This document shows positions 10,510 to 24,800 of a stretch of DNA of 64,000 bases, piece after piece. Each line of letters opens with the position of its first letter. The first letter of the stretch is position 1. Below the pieces are notes generated by a model that did not search any database, was not told the origin of the DNA, and was given only the letters and a program-made list of their open reading frames with translations. Source of the stretch: Scatophagus argus (lineage: Eukaryota; Chordata; Actinopteri; Scatophagidae); the NCBI RefSeq assembly GCF_020382885.2, contig NC_058510.1, positions 7,126,862 through 7,190,861 on the forward strand, in the 5' to 3' direction. A program made the translations under genes and the position numbers.

Positions 10510-13500
10510 GTAAGACGTGGTATGGCTGAGCAGGGTAACATTAGGAATCTGAGCTGCCACTGAAGGTGAAGCTATCTGGTCCGTGCTACCACACTAACGT
10601 TTCTCACGAGAGCTGCTAGCTGTAGCTATGCTTGAATCCGCCGAGTAACGTTAGAACTCATGTCGGCTAACAGCTAATTGTTATCCCAGACAAAAACCAG
10701 TCTGTCGCCTTGCCAACATGGCCAACACACTGTTACCTGGCAGGCTAACGGCTAGTTTGGCTGTAACAGAGACATTTGTAACCACTGATAACATTTTCAT
10801 TTTCTTAGGTTAACGTTAACCAAGTCGGATAGCGTGACACGCTGTCAAGCTTAAGTTTAAAGATAAAGGCTCGGATAAAACTGCGGCACAACCTATAAAT
10901 GTGGCGACTTCATTTCGTGCAGTGCGCCACTTTAACGCTTTTTATTTCTGAGATTGAAAAATGGAGAAGACGCTTTGGCGACAGCCACTGTAAAGGGCTT
11001 ACAAAGCAAACGGCATCTTCTAATTTGCTACATCTCATCTTTTAATGTACTACATCTCTCTCGCGTTTGTATTATTTACGTGGTGTTAACTAACATGTTG
11101 AGTTAATGCTCAAGTTTAGGTTGTTGGGAGTTGAGTCCTGGTTGGACCCAGCTTGGTCATGGTCACGATGGAAGCATTCCCTCACATTAACTTTATCCTG
11201 TGATTCCCAGTACTTGTGTTAAAACAGTCGTTTAGCTGTGATTGTACACTTCTGAATTGGAATTGGGGATTTATTTATCATCATTTATCTCAAAGTCCAA
11301 GGTGGTGTCTTTAGACCTCGTTTTGGATGAAGAACATTCCCAAACCCTCAGATAATCTGTTTACAAAATTCACAGTCATAGAAAACACAAGAGAACAGCA
11401 AATAAGGCCAGTTTGTGGGTTTTTACTCAGTAATTAACTTCAATTAATCATCAAATTTCTGATTAGATTTCTGTGGATGGATGGACTATTTATATCAGCT
11501 CTCATTCAAAAGGGGAAAACTAGCATCTAGCAGAAGTATGCCTGTGAACTTCCATCTACCTTGGGAGAACAGTAACAGGCAGGAAAATGTACTGTGCTAG
11601 TGAAACCATTACAGCTTTTGGCCATGATCTTAGATAGTTGCTCCTTCTGTTTATCTCCTAACATTGTTTTTACCTTACACAACAAAAAGCCAGACTAAAT
11701 GTCATGCTTTGGTAACACAAAGAGCGATAAGGCTGTGTAATTGTTGGCTCTTGTGGCTTATGTTTGTGTGTGGAATGTTATGAAACTTGTTAAACAATAC
11801 AGTGAAACAATCAGCAGATTAATACGGCTTGGGTATTTTATCTTGCAGAGATATTTATTTGGATATTTCTGGTTGGTTTGAGCTGAATGATTTAAGGGGA
11901 TAGCATGTGTGTCTTTCCAAATGCCAAAGGGGGGTCTTTCTGCAGCTGTTGAATAGTATAGTTTCTGTAATTATTGTCACACTGACAGGCCTCTTCGCAG
12001 TCTCTCATTAAGGTTTCAGGGAGGTGGTGGTGGTGGCTGTGGTGGTGGGGGTGGGGGGCGTTTGGTCTGTAACCCTGTTCTCAGTAGGAGTCAAAGGGAG
12101 GATAACAGTTTCGTGAGAAATATGGTGGAGACCCGCTTACAAGTCTGATTTGCCTGAAGGCTTATAAATTTCTCCTGAGCATTGACGCCAGTTTGTAAGA
12201 AATGTGAAAATGGCTATTAGGGAACCTATAGAGCACATTTGCTTCTATCAGCTGCCATGAGGTCATGAGCTCACATTCACCCCCCTGACCTGAAGCTTTC
12301 ACTATGCAGCTATGCATTTTGATCGAGCAAAGATGAGACCCTGTAAACCTCATCTGGGTCCTATTTATAGTTCCTGTTGACTCATATAACCTTGTTTGAA
12401 CGTTGTGACAGTATAAGCTTATGGATATACAGTGATGAGCTCTTTCTGTTTGAGATCCTGTTTTCGCCTCTTTTTCAGTGACCTCAAGCAGCCAAATCTG
12501 TCCCCATAGCCTAGGGGAAATACCAACTGTGCATCTTCATGATGGCCAACAAACTAATGCGCCTGAAAATTTCCCTGGTCAAATGACAAGCTCAGGAATC
12601 TAGTCTGTTAAGTACCTTCGAGGTTCTATGGAAATTGAGAAATGGGGGATTTTTTTCTTTTCGCAATTGCATCTTGTCTTCTAATCTCAGTTATTGCATA
12701 CATTCACTTTCGTTTCCTCATTTTTTTAATGATTTTATTTGACATGTTTTCTTCTGACTTGTCATACATGCTTGAATGTTTGTAACATAGTGAATTTCTG
12801 AATTACTTTTTTAAAAAATACAAAAATTACCTTTCTTATTGACTGTTCAAAGAATAGCAACAGTAAGGTGAAGAATGACGAGTGCATTTTTTTAATACTT
12901 AACGTGATCAGAATCAAGTAGACCTGAAAATGTCAAAATGAGGGCTATATTTAATCAAGTCATGAAACACCGCAGAGTGTGATGACATTTCTCCCCGCTT
13001 GAAAATTGCGGTCAAGATATTTGCTATCATATTTCTCGATTAGAGTAAGTGATTTGACTTCCTTGTGTAGGAGAAAAGAAGTATGGAGTTTCAGTGTCGT
13101 TTTTTTCCACTATTAGTTCATTATGGTATGGGGTTTTCTTTCAGTGGGTTTGGCAGTGTGAAAATGAGGATGTGCGCTCTTGCAACTGTGGTTTTGTCAG
13201 AATGTGCTCTTAATAGTATACATTCCTTTCTTGATTTAAGTCGACTTTAGGTTCACAGGGCACATTTTCACGGTGATACACTGAAGCTATGTATAGCCTG
13301 AACCATCTTTTAGGTACTTTGTGTGAATTTGTGGAACAGAGAGTACATGTAGCTTACAAGTATCTGCTTCAATCTACCGCAGGGTTGGGAAAAACTAAGC
13401 ACCTCTGTGTACTTTAGTCAGTGACCATGTGTAGAACAATTTAAACATTCAAATTAAGGATGCATGATATATATTGATACAGTAATAGAGCATTAATTAT

Positions 13501-13969
13501 AACCAATAAATACAGCTAACAGTACAAAGCCAAATTGCTTTCATCAACTTAAGAAGCCCAGCATCTATAGAGTGTGATGCAGTAGGTGATGGCATGCACT
13601 TCTGAGGCTGGTTTGCTAACCGTCGGATGTCAGTCTGTTGCACCTGGTTAGAGCCTCACAGTGCAGACGAGAGCGTAGCATATCATCCTCGGTGTGGAAT
13701 ATTTTTTTCTTTTTTTTTTCGCAATCTCAGTGGAAGACAACGTGACTGCAGTTTGCAATACATTTTTCAAAAGGGCTGAGAGAGGAGAGAAGATCTTTAT
13801 TAACTGTATCTTAGCCTTTCTTACCTTCAGGTGTGCATAAGCTACAGGTCATGAGTACAAAAGTAGTACAAAATTGTGAAGTTATTTTACTGGTATCAAC
13901 CATGAGAAGCAGATAGTTATTTGCTTCGACTGAATAAAGCCCATATGTACATGGCCGGGTTAGTTTTGT

Positions 13970-15005
13970 CCAGTGACGGTTCCAATGAAGTTCATTCAAA
14001 TAATATGACTGCAAAGCACAGTCCTCCCAGTGTTTAAAACGTGTGTAGGCTGTTTCTCAGTCAGGTGGCGCAGAGGTAAACGTTTCTGCAGAAAATGTTT
14101 TGTTTCTTGTCTCTCTTCTATCAAACATCTCGTTGACTTGTGTAGATCCCAGATTTCTGTGGCATCACCATGCGATCTGGAATGCCTCCTGCTCTCAAAA
14201 TGCTCATACACAAGTTCCAACACGTGTCTCTTCCTGAATTGGGTCCCAAGTGGCTTGTTGTGACAGCACCTCAGGCCTTCTATTTGCCAGGATGTGCAAA
14301 GACCAAGAGGAATACGCTGTATCCGTTTCACCTCTCTGACACAGGCTATCTAGCATTATTATCTTGTGGTTTACAAATTATCTGCTGTTTTGACAGCAAC
14401 AGTAACTTTTTCCATAGGGTTGCAGTATTGATGAGATATACAGCAACCGTTACAGTTCCAATACAGTTCATTTAAATAAGATCACTGCATAATCAACAGT
14501 GATACATGACAAAAAGAGATGTAGGTATATGTATAAATTGGACTGTGGAACAGCCAAACCTTTCGATATGCCAGAAATTTGACCAGTCAGAGCCAGATTG
14601 TTAGGCAGTTAATCAGCACAGAGGTGAGGGTTTCTGGGGAGAATGTTTTCTTCCATGTCAAACTTCTCACTGATCTCGTTGACTTGTGCGGATCTCAGAT
14701 TTTGTGGCACCACCGTGCAATCTGGTATGCCTTCTGTTCTCAAGGTGCTCATACACAAGTTTCAACACGTGGCCCTTCCCGAATTGTGTCCCGAGTGGCT
14801 TGTTGTGACAGCACCGTAGGGCTCTTATTTGCCAGGATGTGCGAAGACAAGAGGAAGCCACTGTATCCATTTCACCTCAATGACACAAGCCTGTATGGGA
14901 TTATTATCTTGAGGTTTACAAATGATCTGCTATTTTGACTGCAGCAGTAGCTTTTTTCCAGAAGGATGCAGTTGCAATGAGGTATACGACTACAGTACAT
15001 TGCTG
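13970..15005. repeat. Diverged tandem duplication of unknown nature
   Basis: Segment about 14016-14490 is repeated by about 14560-15005 at an offset near 546 bp. Matching landmarks include CGTTGACTTGTG (14131 and 14677), CATACACAAGTT (about 14206 and 14752), GTGGCTTGTTGTGACAGCAC (about 14250 and 14796) and TTTGCCAGGATGTGC (about 14282 and 14828). The end of the first unit (GTTCCAATACAGTTCATTTAAATAAG) also has an earlier partial match at about 13978-14010, so at least a third, fragmentary copy exists. On the minus strand both copies keep an open frame around LRCCHNKPLGTQF. Amino-acid differences are as frequent as expected for free drift, so coding function is doubtful. I do not recognise the family. 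Confidence 0.7.
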
Positions 15006-18000
15006 GGCCAGATTTAGATTTTATGTGGCTCACCTCTTTTGTTGACTCCTTAATGGTAGTAGTAGTTTTAAGGAGCCTGACACCACACCAAACCAAGCCG
15101 CAAATAGCCTTATCGTACTGTAGTATTTGATGTTTTGCTTTGTATGCTTGGATTAGTCATTGGGAAATCCCCTGGAGCTCTCAGAATTGATGAGGTAACC
15201 TGGAGGTTTATTTTGCTGTTGCCTTGATCCCGGATTCCTTGGATGTGGCCATCATTGGACCTGGTAGCTGGGAGCACATACGCCACCCAGAACAACAACT
15301 GGCAACTACAACGACCAACAGGGCGTGGATGCCAATGTGTAGGCTCAGCTGATGTAGGTGGAGTGTGAAGAAACGGCTCCTTTCTTACAGAGGGATATAT
15401 TATGTTGTTGTAGGTATTTGCTAACAGAGAGGATGTAAGTGTTTTCATGCTGATAGGCAGCTGCGTGGTCTATTTGTAGACCACATTACACACATTTAGT
15501 GAGAGACAATAATTAGATAATGTGAATCTGGCTTATATTCAGTGTATTACTTCAAATATTAATGTGGTTGTCATATCTAAATGTAGCCTGTAGATTTTCT
15601 ACAATCATATGCCTTTGTTGATATGATAAGGACACTTTGATCAGGTTTTTCAGCGTTGATACAGATCATTAAAATACTTTATTGTGACAATCTTGGTTTT
15701 CTTTTTGGCTTCAGCAAGCGCCCTTTGTAGGAGATTCTTTGAAGGGTTCACTTTTGTCTTATGTTTGTTTGTTTTTTTTATATATATACTGATCTTCAAA
15801 ACAAAGGACTCAAAAATGACTTTTGGATGACTGCATAAGACACTGAGCTAAAATTAAATTTCATCAGCTGTCTCACGCTTTGTTTCAACCAGGAAGTCAG
15901 TTCACCTTGGCCATCTTTTTGTGGGCTACACTGTAAAAAGCGTGATTTATGTTAGGGCGCTTGACATTTTTTATGAGTGTTGCTCAACCGAAATGTTGAC
16001 ATTTACGGTACTTTTTGTGACATTCACCTGGAGGATTTTGTCATGTTGCAGATCTTGTCACATTTTACTGTTCAGTGTGATTGAGTAATGTACTGAAGTC
16101 ACCATGGAGATTGTTCATTTCAGTCCACACTGATTGCGACCTGCGTTCAGCGTCTCAGAAGCAGCCATCTGTCCGCAGCAGCTCCTGTGGAGCTAAGAGG
16201 ACAGTGGACTTTACTAAATGTGACACAAATACAATCCGAGCATATAAAACAACGCATGCCTGTTTACTTTCTGTTAAGTGACACTCCTTAAAAGTGTCAA
16301 ACATTCTTTCATAAATCAGACTCACATTTGTGAAGTGAAAACTATGCAACCATAATGAAATAGGAAATGAAAATGGGGAAGTGGAAACACATTTGAGCAA
16401 TGGTTATTTGTCTTATGTATATTATATCACTTATCATTGTCACATTTAATTATGAATATGCTCTATTATGAATGGGGCCAAATCTGTCAAAATACGTATA
16501 TTTGATAAAAGACTGATAGCATCAAATTTAATAGAAGAATAAGAATTGTGTTATGTTTTAGTGCATGGAACTCTAAAGGAATGAAAGAGGTATCTTAAAT
16601 ACTGCTTTTGTTTTTAAATAACTTTAATCGGTACAATAAGACTTTACTGCAAATAGATTTTGCAGGAGGCTTTGCACTTTGTGGCTAAATAACAACATAT
16701 TTCCAACAGTGGCGTTTGTTTACGCTTCTCGCAGATTTGTTTTGAGCACAGAACAAGCATTTTAATGTGAAGTTGGCTCAAAAGACAACTTGAAACTTTT
16801 GGTGTTACTTTTTGCTATGAGAGTAAATCTCTGGCAATTCTCAAAGGACATGAGCCCTGGTCTATTTTAGGCCATTCTCAACTGCTGAGGGTGATCCCGA
16901 GGGGTGGATAACCAACTGCTTTCACACAGTCATGAGGCCTCTCTGCACTTTGGGTTTCAATGTGATACTGGAACAATACCTTTTTTAATGGGGAAATTCA
17001 TGTTTTCTCTCACAAACAGAAGTTGATCTCTCATCTCTAATTAAAGTACATTACATGCATCAGTGCAAAACGGAGATAAGTTATCTGAACTCATCTGAAC
17101 TCACAGGTCAGGCCTGCTCTTTGTCAGATTGCATCACTTTCCCATCATCCGGTCACCCTTGTGTCCACACTTCCTGTCTCACAGCTGGCCTGCCAAGTCT
17201 CCCATGACCCTTTGCTGCTATGCTGCTGGTTTGTTTTGAGAGAATCTAGGACAGCTGGGATGCGATGCAGTCTCATGGGTTTCAGTTGCTGTGGTTCGCT
17301 GCGGTGAAGGGCCGATGAATACAAGCATGTATTCGTTGGTCCTTTGCCGCTCCTACACAGCCCCCTGTCGAAGCGGGCCGACCCTCGTACCTAAAATGTC
17401 AGTTTTGGTGTAAGTTGGAGGAAGTGCAGCAGTGCCAGAGGGGCTGAATGAGCAGTGAGCCTACAGAGCACATTCCAGAAGGCAGCAGAGGCTGTGATTT
17501 TAGCAGGCTGTCGCAGGGATTAGGTTACTCTGTCTGCCTCTGTGAGCTCATGCTGTTGCTGTCTCAGTGCCTCAGCAGTCCTGTCGAGCATTGGTACACT
17601 ATTTGTTCTCACTGCGAAGAGAGACAAGGATCCATTATTGTTCTCTTAGGCTTGTTTAGATTATAGGGCATCCACTTCATCCATTTTTACAAAGACCGTC
17701 TGTTAAATAAAAATACCATACACGGGAATCCACACTGAACACTAGTACAGTTCCACTCCTTTCCTGCTTGTGTTTAGTGTTGTATCCCTGTATGTATTAC
17801 CAAATAAGTCACTGGGTGTGCTGTTTGACGAGATCTTCCTACAGAGATACGAGGGCTTATGGCAGCAGCTGCAGACTGCAGGATGTGGTAAACTTGTCTC
17901 TGTTGTTTCATAGTAACTTACAAAGTTGCACCCTGCATCTTTGTGACATCTCTGATGTGCAGTTGTTGTGGTTTGTGGTTTACAGCCTCTTTTTAAATTT

Positions 18001-21000
18001 TATTGACTAGCAAAAAGGTATTTTTGAAGTAAATCTAAGTTGAGCAGGACTACTCTATGCTTTTTATTTATTGGAGATAACGGTACAAGATTTGGATTCG
18101 TGGCCTTGTGCTGATGGGAAACAGTTGTGAACAGTGTTAGCACTCTTGAGAACATGAGTGTATTACTGATAGCAACACTGGTTGACCTGTCACTGGCCCA
18201 CAGCTGCTGCAATGGCAGTAGATAAGATGGGCTAAGTCTTATCAGCTTGGTTTATTTAGTAGTTAACTGTACTCTGTATTTGCAAGCCACAAATAGGCTC
18301 ACCTCTAGTATGTTAAACTATTCTGTTGTGCAGTATAATCAGCATGCAGATGGATGCAGGTGAAACATCAAACAAGACACAAATGATGGTTATTGTGTTA
18401 ACAGAAAATGAACCACCACCAGTTGTTATTATCAGTAAATAGTTTAAGTGAGTTTGTTTAAGCCAAAATGCCAAACACGTTTTGATTGAACACCTTGTGC
18501 TCCTGCTTCAAAATGCTGGTGAACCATTGGAACGCTCTTATTGTGACGCACCTACATGAAGTGCTACCTTAATTTTTTTTCCCATTTAAAAGCAAAATGT
18601 CAAGCTAGGGACATTCTTTTCTGTCAACACACAAGTTTTGAACATTGCGAGGGAAGAATGATAACGGTTAGCTGGGAAAGCCCTGAAGTTACCACTGGTC
18701 TACAGATTTGACCACCTGTCTACCCTCAATGTGGTCGCTCTTGTTGACAGCCGCAAAGCTCGTGACAACAGTTTCTGTTTTTGCTTTATGTCTGGTACCA
18801 AAGTTATTTTCGGAGTGGGGCATGCTTCTTCAAAACATCTATACAACTAGTTATTCATTACAAAGATCATGTGTTATTTGACAGGGAGAAGTGGTTCATG
18901 ACATCATTACATCCGAGACAAACTTTTCCTAATTTCCAAATCGGCAACTGCATCATTTTTAACCTTTAAAATCCTGGACAGTTTTCCCTCTCCCACATGG
19001 CACTGTGTATAATCACTGAACACCTTTGTTTTATATGTCCTGTAGAGGAAAAAAGTGCAAAATTGAAGATGGCTTTGTAGATGCTGTTGCTGACAAGAGG
19101 GCTATTCTTAGCGCATCTCATATCCCACCTTTGTCTGTTTTTGTCATTTTAGAACACTTTTTTAATTCAAAGGCTGCTCAAAATCTGGTTCTACTGTGTT
19201 TGCTTAAACAGTAAACATATGCAACTCTGGAGCAACAGTTCCAGCAGTTTATTTAATTTAAAAGAAGTATTCGTTATCTAAGGGGAAGAAAGATAAAACA
19301 AAAAAAGAAATCGGAGAGCCCTGCTTAATTCTTACTTGTGCACTTACTTAATGTGCACTGTGGGATCTGTGGTGGATTGGGTACCTGTTAATTCTGCCAG
19401 GCAGCAGTGTAAACGGAGATCCACATGATACCATTTGAGCAGTTTGACCCGTCTGACCTTGTGTTTAGTGCTTTGGAGTGTCGTGTGGCCTTGGCTCAGT
19501 CTGGAGCAGCACGATTAGCTCAGAGCATCTGTCGCTCAACTTTTTGATCCTCCCTCACATCTGCACTATCGTAAGTCACCGTGGTGTTAATGTGTAGCCA
19601 CTCTAGACGTGGGGGGTGATGGCAGTTAAAAAAACAAGTGAGACTAGGATACAGCGTCCTTTCTGAAAGAGTGGGGAAAGGGAAAGTGATGCGTTGCTGA
19701 TTCTTTCATGCGGTGTTAGGGAAAGAATCAAGTGGGCAAAAGATAGTGAGTGAGGCATGTTATAAATGGAGAAGGAGCACATATACACACTCTTCAGCCT
19801 TTTTGTGAGACCGTTATCCAGCCCGGCCCAGGGAGCGGAGAGATTGTCGCCTTTGTCTTGGTGAAAGAGGCAGCACTCGAGGAGAGTAAATCAGCTCTTT
19901 GTTTTTGTGTGCCTCCCCCTAACATATCTTCCAGTGTTCATTAATTTAATTAGAGATGGAAAAGGAGCGGGCAGTAACATGCCATGAGCTAAAACCACAG
20001 CGTTTGCCCTTAATGTATTTTGATAAACAAAGTCAACAACACCCCACATGGGGAGATATAGCCCGGGCCACGTGTCCCCTTTAAGGCCAGTTGGGGATCT
20101 TTATACTACACATTTTGGTACTATTCATGTACTATATGTAGTTCATGGTCTTACCCACCCATCATCCAATGAAGAAGGTGTTCTCATCCATTAGCTTATG
20201 CTTATTTACTGTGTATTTTACTCCTCTTGGCTAATCATGCCGTAAGTTAGCTTTGCTCCTTATGTTTGCCTAAGATTGGGTTTGGGGGGCCTATCTCAAG
20301 GCCAGCTGCAGTTGAAACCTAGACACTACAGATTCAAATAAAAAACTCAAGAGCTCTCAATCAATGAGGTCAGTGTCTGCTCCCTGAAGTCCCAGAAGGG
20401 GGGGGAAAGGTGAAACTCCATCCACTTCCATGACATCAGAGCAGCTAAGCAGCTGCTTGAACACGGCCTCGCTCCTTCAGTTTTGCAGTATTCAACCAAA
20501 GCATAGCCTAACTGTGCTCATGGCTATATGGGTCATAAGACCAGTTGGTTGTGAATGTGTGCATTGTTGAACACAAACAAGTTTTGATTGTGAATCACAG
20601 CACTCCCAAATGATAATTTTAAACATGAAAGTTCTTGTGATAAGAAACATTGCAAACAATGGAGCCATGCTTGTAAATCAGAGGACATAATCACAACATT
20701 TGCATAGGCTGCACGGTTAGAAATATTTATAGGACTGTGCTAAACCTAAAGCAGTATCCTACATCATTAGTGCTCAGTGAGAGCTTTACTCCCTGACGTA
20801 GCCACACTGCTGACGCACAGCACTCCTCTTCTTTGCTTCCCTGTTACAGTAATCTTTGCCATCTTCAGGTTCATGTTTGATGCCTGACACAATAGACAAT
20901 TGCTGGACTGCTTCTGAGAGGAAATTGTCCCTTTATGTAAATTTATGAAGAATGTGGATACTGGAACATTGGCTCTCTGGCAACTGTTTGTGTTGAAGAC

Positions 21001-21263
21001 TGAAAAGAATAGTCATTTATATCTGTTATTTCAACAGCACAATTGCTGGGGGGAAATTATGTCTGAAGAGACTAAACTGTGGAAACACTAGCTGGTATTT
21101 CTTCTGGATAGTGTATTTGGATGTCTGTATCTTAACATGAACAGTGGCTTTCAAGTCACTTAATAGGTATAAATAAATTTTTGAGTATTGTGAAGAAGTC
21201 TCTGGGCACATTCTGAGAAGTGTCAATTTGTAATTCCCTTGTGTTGTCTCTGTTCTCTCGCAG

Positions 21264-21316
21264 GTCAACAGAGGCGTATCAGAGCCATTGAAGTTCTCAG
21301 CTTTGATGCAGTACAG
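21264..21316 (+). other. nck1: Candidate 53-nt non-coding leader exon of nck1
   Basis: A long pyrimidine tract ending TGTTCTCTCGCAG (acceptor 21262-21263) is followed 53 nt later by the donor ACAG|GTACAA (21316/21317). It lies about 520 bp upstream of the first coding exon of nck1 and contains no ATG-initiated frame that continues into it other than short ones. This geometry fits an optional 5-prime UTR exon. There is no transcript evidence. Confidence 0.4.
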
Positions 21317-21852
21317 GTACAACTATCTGTTTTCAAACAGTTTCTAAATTTGCTTTTGGATTGTCACTTACAGCACCTAATCACTGTATCTGGAGAAAGT
21401 TGGGGAATAAAATACGTGAAGGCTGGGTTGATAGAGAGAATTGTTTTGGTCTATGCGTAGTGAGATGTGATGGGTACTGTGAAAACTGGATTCCAAAAAG
21501 TTTTTGTTTGTTCCTCATTACATTTATCTGATTTAAATGCTTATTGGCTTGTCTTTGTTGCAAAAGAATTATCCACCACCTCAGCCTACCAGTGGGGGAG
21601 GAAAATCGGATGTTTTACTGCAACATAATCCCTGCCATAGTGTTGTCCTTATCGCATGTGTTAGAAACTGAGGCTAACTTGATCAGTGCTACTTCTCCTG
21701 CACATGTGCCAACACTGGCCCAGACTGCATTGTATGATAGAAAGCCCATCAATCAGTTGTAACTCTCTTTAATGTTGAATGTTCACTCTGTCCACTCAGA
21801 CATCTGTTCTTTATCCTCTCCTCTTTCTCTCCACCAGTGCACCTAGTGCAAG

Positions 21853-24800
21853 ATGACGGAAGAGGTGATTGTCATCGCCAAGTTCGACTATATGGCCCAG
21901 CAGGACCAGGAACTGGACATCAAGAAAAACGAGCGTCTCTGGCTCCTCGACGACTCCAAGTCCTGGTGGAGGGTTCGAAATGCCACCAACAAAACAGGCT
22001 TTGTGCCATCCAACTATGTGGAGAGGAAAAACAGCGCCAGGAAAGCTTCTATTGTCAAGAATCTCAAAGACACACTTGGTAAAAAAATATATGTGTATAT
22101 CACCTGTGGTGTCTTCAGTTTGCAAATGTTGAAGTCAACATGCAAGAATATTTGCACTTTAAACAATATTTCCTCAGTCACTCAAGACATCTCTCTGATC
22201 AAGTCTGACTTGCTTTGTGTTTCATATGTGATGAGACTTTGTTACTGTTAGATCAGAGAGCATTGTTTGTCTAAGCCAGCATTTGCCTCAGTTTGACCAC
22301 ACTCTTGTGGTATGTAATGTACTGTGCAGCATTCTTTACAGGAAGGTGGGCTAAGGCTGATGTGTGATTGGCTTGAATGCTGAGAGCTACCTTTTTCCTC
22401 ACAGTGCACTTACATTGAAGTGTTAGTTCCTGGTACAAGTGTCTGTAGCGTAGTGGCTACTGTGCAGTGCTGTTTTTCCATTTTACCTTGAAGCATTTTG
22501 CCAGGTAAGACAGAAGTACATTTGATTTGATTTGATTCCAGATATTTTGTGGAGATTAAACACAGAGTTAATAAAGTTGAAATTTTTTAGTTTCATACCT
22601 GTCCGATAAAAGACATCTGGCCAATCTGTTTTGTGTAAGCAAATCTAAATATGACCACATTCTGTTTTTGTGTGAGCAATCGCAACATTTGGTATCCTCG
22701 TGCCCTTTTATCCTGACCAGAGCTGATACAGCACAGGTGTTGTCCGTGCTGTCAGCTCAACAGCAATATTTCTGGGCACTGCCATTTGCAAAGGACCTTG
22801 TACTGCCTGGAGCAAGCCAAATGTAACTGTGTATGTAAGCCAAGGTTACCATTTGTCTTAGCTTAATTCTTGATGACAGACATTCACGATCATTTGTGAT
22901 ATACACTCTGACCACTGGCATCCAGTCTGGCACACTGTCTGGTATTCGTTTTGCCTGTAATTTAATTTTTTGATAGTTTCACTCATGTCTTGTCTTTAGT
23001 TCCTGATGTGTTTGATGCTCTAACCTGCAGCTCCACCTGCTCTTCGGGGTATCAGTGTCTAAATAAGAGCATAATGGGATAGCCATGTTTGTTGATATAC
23101 TTTGTTTGGCCCAGATCTCATTAGATTAACTTAAAGGTTGTACACCAGCATTTGCCATTGAGCCTTAAAGGCATTGCCGGGCATTATGCTGATGTTAAAT
23201 TGTGTAAGTGTGTTTTATCAAGGTGTGTGGACCAGAAAATAGCTTAGACAGAATTGGTAGTCTTATCTCCTTTGCTCATGTGTGATGTGGTAATGATGAT
23301 GATGTTGTTCTGCTGCGTAGGGTGACTTACAAGGAAAAGCATGGGCTTCCTTGCACACGTCAGCAAAAGAATGGGGGTGTTCTGGGAAGTGTCATCACTT
23401 CCTAACTGTATCATACGCTGCAACATTTGCAATACACTTATCTGTTGGACACGTGAACTGCGTTTTCCTGTTAGCTAAGCCGTGTTTTTGTTTGAAAAAA
23501 AAAAACTGTCAGTGTTGTGGTGAGAAAACACTGGTGACATGCAGACAGCGCTGTGAGCTGAAATGCGCTGATTAAAAATGATACAAGGACAGGAAGAGGC
23601 CTCTTTACTGTAGCCATATGTATTTACTGCTCATAAATTTGTTTTGCACTGATTTCAATTTACAAGATTTTCATATTTATTATTGCTCAACTCGAGAACA
23701 TAAAGTGTTTAAGTGCTGGATGTTTAGTCCATCCAGTATATTTTTCCCTTAAGCTTGTATGTTTATTTGTGTGTGTGTGTGTGTGTGCCAGTCATGCACC
23801 ACAACCAACAGCCTCCCAACAACTTCCCACCTGTCACTACATCCATTGATCAAATAACCTAGGGAGAGATGAACAGCTGCAAGAATGACACACGTTCAGG
23901 TCTCACACACAAACCCAATAAAACGTGAACTAATGTTGAACACGAGTTGAGGCAAAACTGAGCCGTGTGAAACACTAATACAGTCATAGAAAGCTTGTAA
24001 ATGCTTCATTTCAGTTCTTCTTTTTTATGATCCATAAGTAGATTTAAGAGGCTTTGACTGGCATATTGTGGGTGGTTGTGTTTTTCTTATATGTGTGTGT
24101 GTTGGGGGGGGGGGGTAATAAGAAGTGGTCTGATGAATACACTTTCACATGTTATGTGGGAGGAAGAATCTGTCTCTCTTTCCTTTTTTTTCTTTTTTTT
24201 TTTATTTTCCTTTCTGAAACAAGCCCGTTGCTGGGTGTGGAGTGGTGTCATCGTTTGAAAGAATGTGTGAGGGTATGATCCGTCTGCAGATGGCTGTGCT
24301 GCGTTTTCATGTGCGTTTCGGTGTTTGAGGACTCATGTTTCCTGGGTTTGTTGTAAAGTGAGTGTGTCTGCAAACAACTGCAGACATGTGACACCTTGCA
24401 GTCACTGACTCACTGAGTCGCTGCAGTGTACCCACAGAATGTTTTTCCTTTTTTTTTTATAGATTACTGACCTCTTACAGTACCACTCTGCTGCTAATTG
24501 TTGATGGAGTAGCTCCTCCACTTTCTCTTTATCGCTATTCTTTCATCTCTTTTTCTTTCTTTGAGTCTGAGGTGGAACCTCTCCCCCTCCCTCACTCACT
24601 CACTCACTCCCTCCCTCCCTCCTTCCTTCCTTCTTCTTCCCCTTTCCATGAGGCCTCTGTACTCTGCCTTCCAGAGCTGAACCGGAGGCCTCTATATCTC
24701 CCTGCTCTCATTGGCTGAGCCTGACCACATGGTCAGAGAGTGGGCCGCCCTGCTCCGCTATCCGCCCAGCTCTCTGGGTGTTCACATGGAATAACTCTAC

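Larger units (their letters stand above)
10510..21837 (+). other. nck1: nck1 first intron (about 11.3 kb), mostly unannotated
   Basis: No coding exon is recognised. Contents noted separately are a diverged tandem duplication at about 13.9-15.0 kb and a candidate extra leader exon at 21264-21316. A G-rich stretch at 12019-12060 (GGTGGTGG units then GGGGGTGGGGGG) is the only other low-complexity feature of note. The first about 400 bp (to about 10900) remain CpG-bearing and may be part of the promoter region. Confidence 0.5.

Noticed and set aside
12019-12060. G-rich run as a G-quadruplex in nck1 intron 1
   Set aside because: Mostly GG doublets (GGTGGTGG) with too few clear GGG runs, and no nearby promoter or exon to give it meaning.
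13996-14331. Minus-strand frame in the tandem duplication as a real gene
   Set aside because: Replacements between the two copies are too frequent, flanks diverge, and no splice or promoter context supports a gene. Kept only as a finding on the repeat.
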